A stretch of 64,000 nucleotides of DNA from Ariolimax columbianus. Its lineage: Eukaryota > Mollusca > Gastropoda > Stylommatophora > Arionidae. The translations under genes were made by a program, and so were the position numbers. The first letter of the stretch is position 1, and every line of letters begins with the position of its first letter. Shown one piece after another: positions 61,110 to 64,000 of the stretch. The notes under the pieces were generated by a model. It was not told the origin of the DNA, searched no databases, and saw nothing but the letters and a program-made list of their open reading frames with translations. The DNA is taken from the NCBI GenBank assembly GCA_036924085.1, contig JAVGWX010000025.1, positions 23,764,752 to 23,828,751 on the forward strand. The letters are read 5' to 3'.

Positions 61110-61690
61110 AATTTGGTTAAGATTGATTTAGTTTGGTTAAGATTGGGTCATCATGGTTAAGATTGTTTTAGTTTGGTTAAGACTGGTTTAGTTTGGTTAA
61201 GATTGCTTTAGTTTGGTTAAGATTGGCTTAGTTTGGTTAAGATTAGTTTAGTTTAGTTAAGATTGATTTAGCTTTTTTAATATTGGTCTAGTTTGGTCAA
61301 GATTGGTTTATTTTAGTTAAGATTGGTTTGGCTTGGTTAGAATTGTTTTATTTTGGTTAAGATTGATTTAGTTTCGTTAAGATTGGTTCATTTGGTTAAG
61401 ATTGCTTTAGTTTGCTTAGGATTTGTTTAGTTTGGTTAAGTTTGGGTTGGCTTGGTTAAGATTGGTTTAATTTGGTTAAGCTTGCTTTAGTTTGGTTAAG
61501 ATTGGTTTAGTTTGAATTAAGATTGGTTTAGTTTGGTTAAGATTGGTTTAGTTTGGTTAAGATTGCTTTAGTTTGGTTAAGATTGGTTTAGTTTGGTTAA
61601 GATTGCTTCATTTTGATTAAGATTGGTTTAGTTTCGTTAAAATTGGTCTAGTTTGGTTTAGATTGGTTTAGCTTCGTTAAGATTGGTTTA
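61110..61690 (+). repeat. Direct repeat with 1,510-bp offset, copy 1
   Basis: Matches 62620-63200: GATTGTTTTAG at 61161 and 62671, and GATTGGTTTAGTTTCG at 61621 and 63131. It starts near a GATTGGGTCA unit and ends at GCTTCGTTAAG, which is GCTTGGTTAAG in the second copy. Confidence 0.8.
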
Positions 61691-62619
61691 GTTTGGTTAC
61701 GATTTGTTTAGTTTCTTTAAGATGTGTTTACTTTGGTTAAAATTGGTTTAGTTTGGTTACGATTGCTTTAGTTTGGTTAAGATTGGTTTAGCTTGGTTAA
61801 GATTGGTTTAGTTTGGTTAAGATTGGTTTAGTTTGGTTAAGATTGGTTTAGTTTGGTTAAGATTAGTTTAGTTTAGTTAAGATTGATTTAGCTTTTTTGA
61901 TATTGGTCTAGTTTGGTTAAGATTTGTTTAAGTTTGTTAAGATTGGTTTAGTTTGGTTAAGATTGGTTTAGTTTGGTTAAGATTGGTTTAGTTTGGTTAA
62001 GATAGATTTAGTTTGTTTAAGATTGCTTTAGTTTGGTTAAGATTGGTTTATTTGGTTAAAATTGCTTTAGTTTGTATAAGATTTTTTTAGTTTGGTTAAG
62101 ATTGTTTTAGTTTGGTTAAGATTGGTTAAGTTTGGTTAAGATTAAATTAGTTTGGTTGAGATTGGTTTATTTCGGTTAAGATTGGTTTATCTTGGTTAAT
62201 ATTGGTGTAGTTTAGTTATAATTTTTTTAGCTTGTTTAAGATCGGTTTAATTTGGTTAAGATTGTTTTTTTTAAATTTAAGATTGGTTTAGTTTGGTTAA
62301 TATTGATTTAGTTCGGTGAAGATTGGATCAGTTTCGTTAAGATTGGTTTAGTTTGGTTTAGTTTGGTTAAGATTGGTTTAGTTTGGTTAAGATTGGTTTA
62401 GTTTCTTAAAGATTGGTTTAGTTTGGTTAATATTGATTTTGTTTGCTTAAGATTAGTTTAGGTTTGTTAAGATTGGTTTACTTTGGTTAAAATTGGTTTA
62501 GTTTGGTTTCGATTGCTTTAGTTTGTTTGAGATTGGTTTAGCTTGGTTAAGATTGGTTTAGTTTGGTTAAGATTGATTTAGTTTGGTTAATATTGGTTTA
62601 GTTTTGTTAAGATTGGTTT

Positions 62620-63200
62620 AGTTTGGTTAAGATTGATTTAGTTTGGTTAGGATTGGGTCAGCTTGGTTAAGATTGTTTTAGTTTGGTTAAGACTGGTTTA
62701 GTTTGGTTAAGATTGCTTTAGTTTGGTTAAGATTGGCTTAGTTTGGATAAGATTAGTTTAGTTTAGTTAAGATTGATTTAGCTTTTTTAATATTGGTCTA
62801 GTTTGGTCAAGATTGGTTTATTTTAGTTAAGATTGGTTTGGCTTGGTTAGAATTGTTTTATTTTGGTTAAGATTGATTTAGTTTCGTTAAGATTGGTTCA
62901 TTTGGTTAAGATTGCTTTAGTTTGCTTAGGATTTGTTTAGTTTGGTTAAGTTTGGGTTGGCTTGGTTAAGATTGGTTTAATTTGGTTAAGCTTGCTTTAG
63001 TTTGGTTAAGATTGGTTTAGTTTGAATTAAGATTGGTTTAGTTTGGTTAAGATTGGTTTAGTTTGGTTAAGATTGCTTTAGTTTGGTTAAGATTGGTTTA
63101 GTTTGGTTAAGATTGCTTCATTTTGGTTAAGATTGGTTTAGTTTCGTTAAAATTGGTCTAGTTTGGTTTAGATTGGTTTAGCTTGGTTAAGATTGTTTTA
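62620..63200 (+). repeat. Direct repeat with 1,510-bp offset, copy 2
   Basis: Second copy of 61110-61690. The array then continues in ordinary mixed units to the right edge, so its true end is not seen. Confidence 0.78.
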
Positions 63201-64000
63201 GTTTGGTTATGATTGTTTTAGTTTAGTTAAGATTAGTTTATTTAGTTAAGATTGATTTAGCTTTTTTAATATTGGTCTAGTTTGGTCAAGATTGGTTTAG
63301 TTTGGTTAAGATTGGTTTAGTTTGGTTAAGATTAGTTTAGTTTAGTTAAGATTTGTTTAGTTTGGTTAAGATTGGTTTAGTTTGGTTAAGATTGGTTTAG
63401 TTTGGTTAAGATTAGTTTGGCTTGGTTAAGATTGATTTAGTTTGGTTAAGATTGGTTTAGTTAAGTTAAAATTGATTTAGTTTGGTTAAGATTGCTTTAG
63501 TTTGGTTAAGATTGGTTTATTTGGTTAAGATTGCTTTAGTTTGCTTAAGATTTAATTAGTTTGGTTTAGATTATTTTAATTTGGTTAAGATTGGTTTAGT
63601 TTGGTTAAAATTTATTTAGCTTGGTTAATTTTGGTGTAGTTTGGTCATAGTTTTTTTAGCTTGTTTAAGATCGGTTTAATTTGGTTAAAATTTGTTTAGT
63701 TTGCTGAAGATTGGATAACTTTGGTTAAGATTGGTTTAGTTTGGTTAAGATTGGTTTAGTTTGGTTAATATTGGTTTAGCTTGGTTAAGATTGGTTTAGT
63801 TTGGTTAAGTTGTGTTAAGCTTGGTTTAGTTTAGTTAAGATTGGTTTACTTTGGTTAAGATTGGTTTAGTTTGGTTAAGAATGGTTTAGTTTGGTTGAGA
63901 TTGGTTCAGTTTGGTTAAGATTGGTTTGGCTTGGTTAAGATTGGTTTAGTTTGGTTAAGATTGGTTTAGTTTGGTTAAGATAGATTTAGTTTGTTTAAGA

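Larger units (their letters stand above)
5451..64000 (+). repeat. 20-bp satellite array, main segment (58.5 kb)
   Basis: Roughly 2,900 tandem units of GGTTTAGTTTGGTTAAGATT in constant orientation, extending past the right edge. The consensus holds no C and no CpG on this strand. Recurrent variant units serve as landmarks: ATTTAGCTTTTTTAATATTGG followed by TCTAGTTTGG; GTGTAGTTTGGTTATAATTT followed by AGCTTGTTTAAGATCGG; AGTACGTAAAG; TTTCTTAAAG. These stay in register with the 20-bp period, so they are mutated units rather than foreign spacers. No gene, RNA gene or second transposon is visible. Stops occur in all six frames of the repeat, which explains the lack of long open frames. Higher-order duplications inside it are listed separately. 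Confidence 0.98.

Noticed and set aside
204..64000. CRISPR array
   Set aside because: Units are contiguous 20-mers without unique spacers, and the neighbouring gene is a eukaryotic LINE fragment.
204..64000. Telomere repeat array
   Set aside because: The G/T-rich unit has GG but no TTAGG or TTAGGG motif in tandem, and its 20-bp period with diverse variants does not fit telomerase-made DNA. A remote telomeric origin cannot be excluded.
204..64000. Protein-coding tandem repeat
   Set aside because: The unit length is not a multiple of three, and TAG and TAA in the unit place stop codons in all six frames every three units.
204..64000. G-quadruplex array
   Set aside because: Only GG pairs occur, with 8-base gaps between them, beyond the usual 1-7 base loops, so stable quadruplexes are unlikely.
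5451..64000. Promoters or enhancers suggested by TATAATTT-like variants
   Set aside because: These are substitutions of the 20-bp unit in register, have no gene downstream, and match promoter words only because the array is T/A-rich.

Overview
The window is eukaryotic satellite DNA, almost certainly from an animal. About 61 kb is one tandem array of a 20-bp unit, interrupted only by a single 2.66-kb broken non-LTR retrotransposon. The retrotransposon encodes a reverse transcriptase, an RNase H and a C-terminal CCHC knuckle, and ends in a (GAA)n tail. From memory this layout resembles I-superfamily (Nimb-like) elements, which are common in molluscs and other marine invertebrates. I therefore suggest a mollusc or similar invertebrate, at low confidence. 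There are no RNA genes, CRISPR arrays, host protein genes or bacterial features that I can support.

Layout. 1-203: AT-rich flank outside the array, carrying a 26-27 bp motif at both ends, 176 bp apart. 204-2787: left part of the array. 2788-5450: the 5'-truncated retrotransposon, + strand, with one in-frame stop (4239-4241) and one frameshift (about 4716-4731). 5451-64000: the array continues without another insertion and runs off the right edge. The consensus unit is GGTTTAGTTTGGTTAAGATT (10 T, 6 G, 4 A, no C). It is itself two diverged 10-bp halves, GGTTTAGTTT and GGTTAAGATT, and it keeps the same orientation throughout.

Long-range structure. Above the 20-bp unit there are nested direct duplications, recognised from shared variant units at constant offsets: about 1.98 kb (638-2614 and 2615-7190, the second holding the retrotransposon); 1,638 bp (11203-12840 and 12841-14518, each with an inner 299-bp duplication); 5,144 bp (17430-22573 and 22574-27745); 2,443 bp offset (25910-27847 and 28353-30290); 2,257 bp offset (34891-36835 and 37148-39092); 5,836 bp (36116-41951 and 41952-47802); and 7.37-7.86 kb (45080-52447 and 52448-60386), with a 534-bp duplication inside the last copy. 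Large duplications in the interior are nearly identical, while the left 11 kb is more degraded.

The most informative point is that the retrotransposon sits in one of two array copies. The other copy supplies the empty site and shows that about 28 bp of target was lost and no target-site duplication is visible. All offsets were found by eye; exact identities and ends need a dot-plot.
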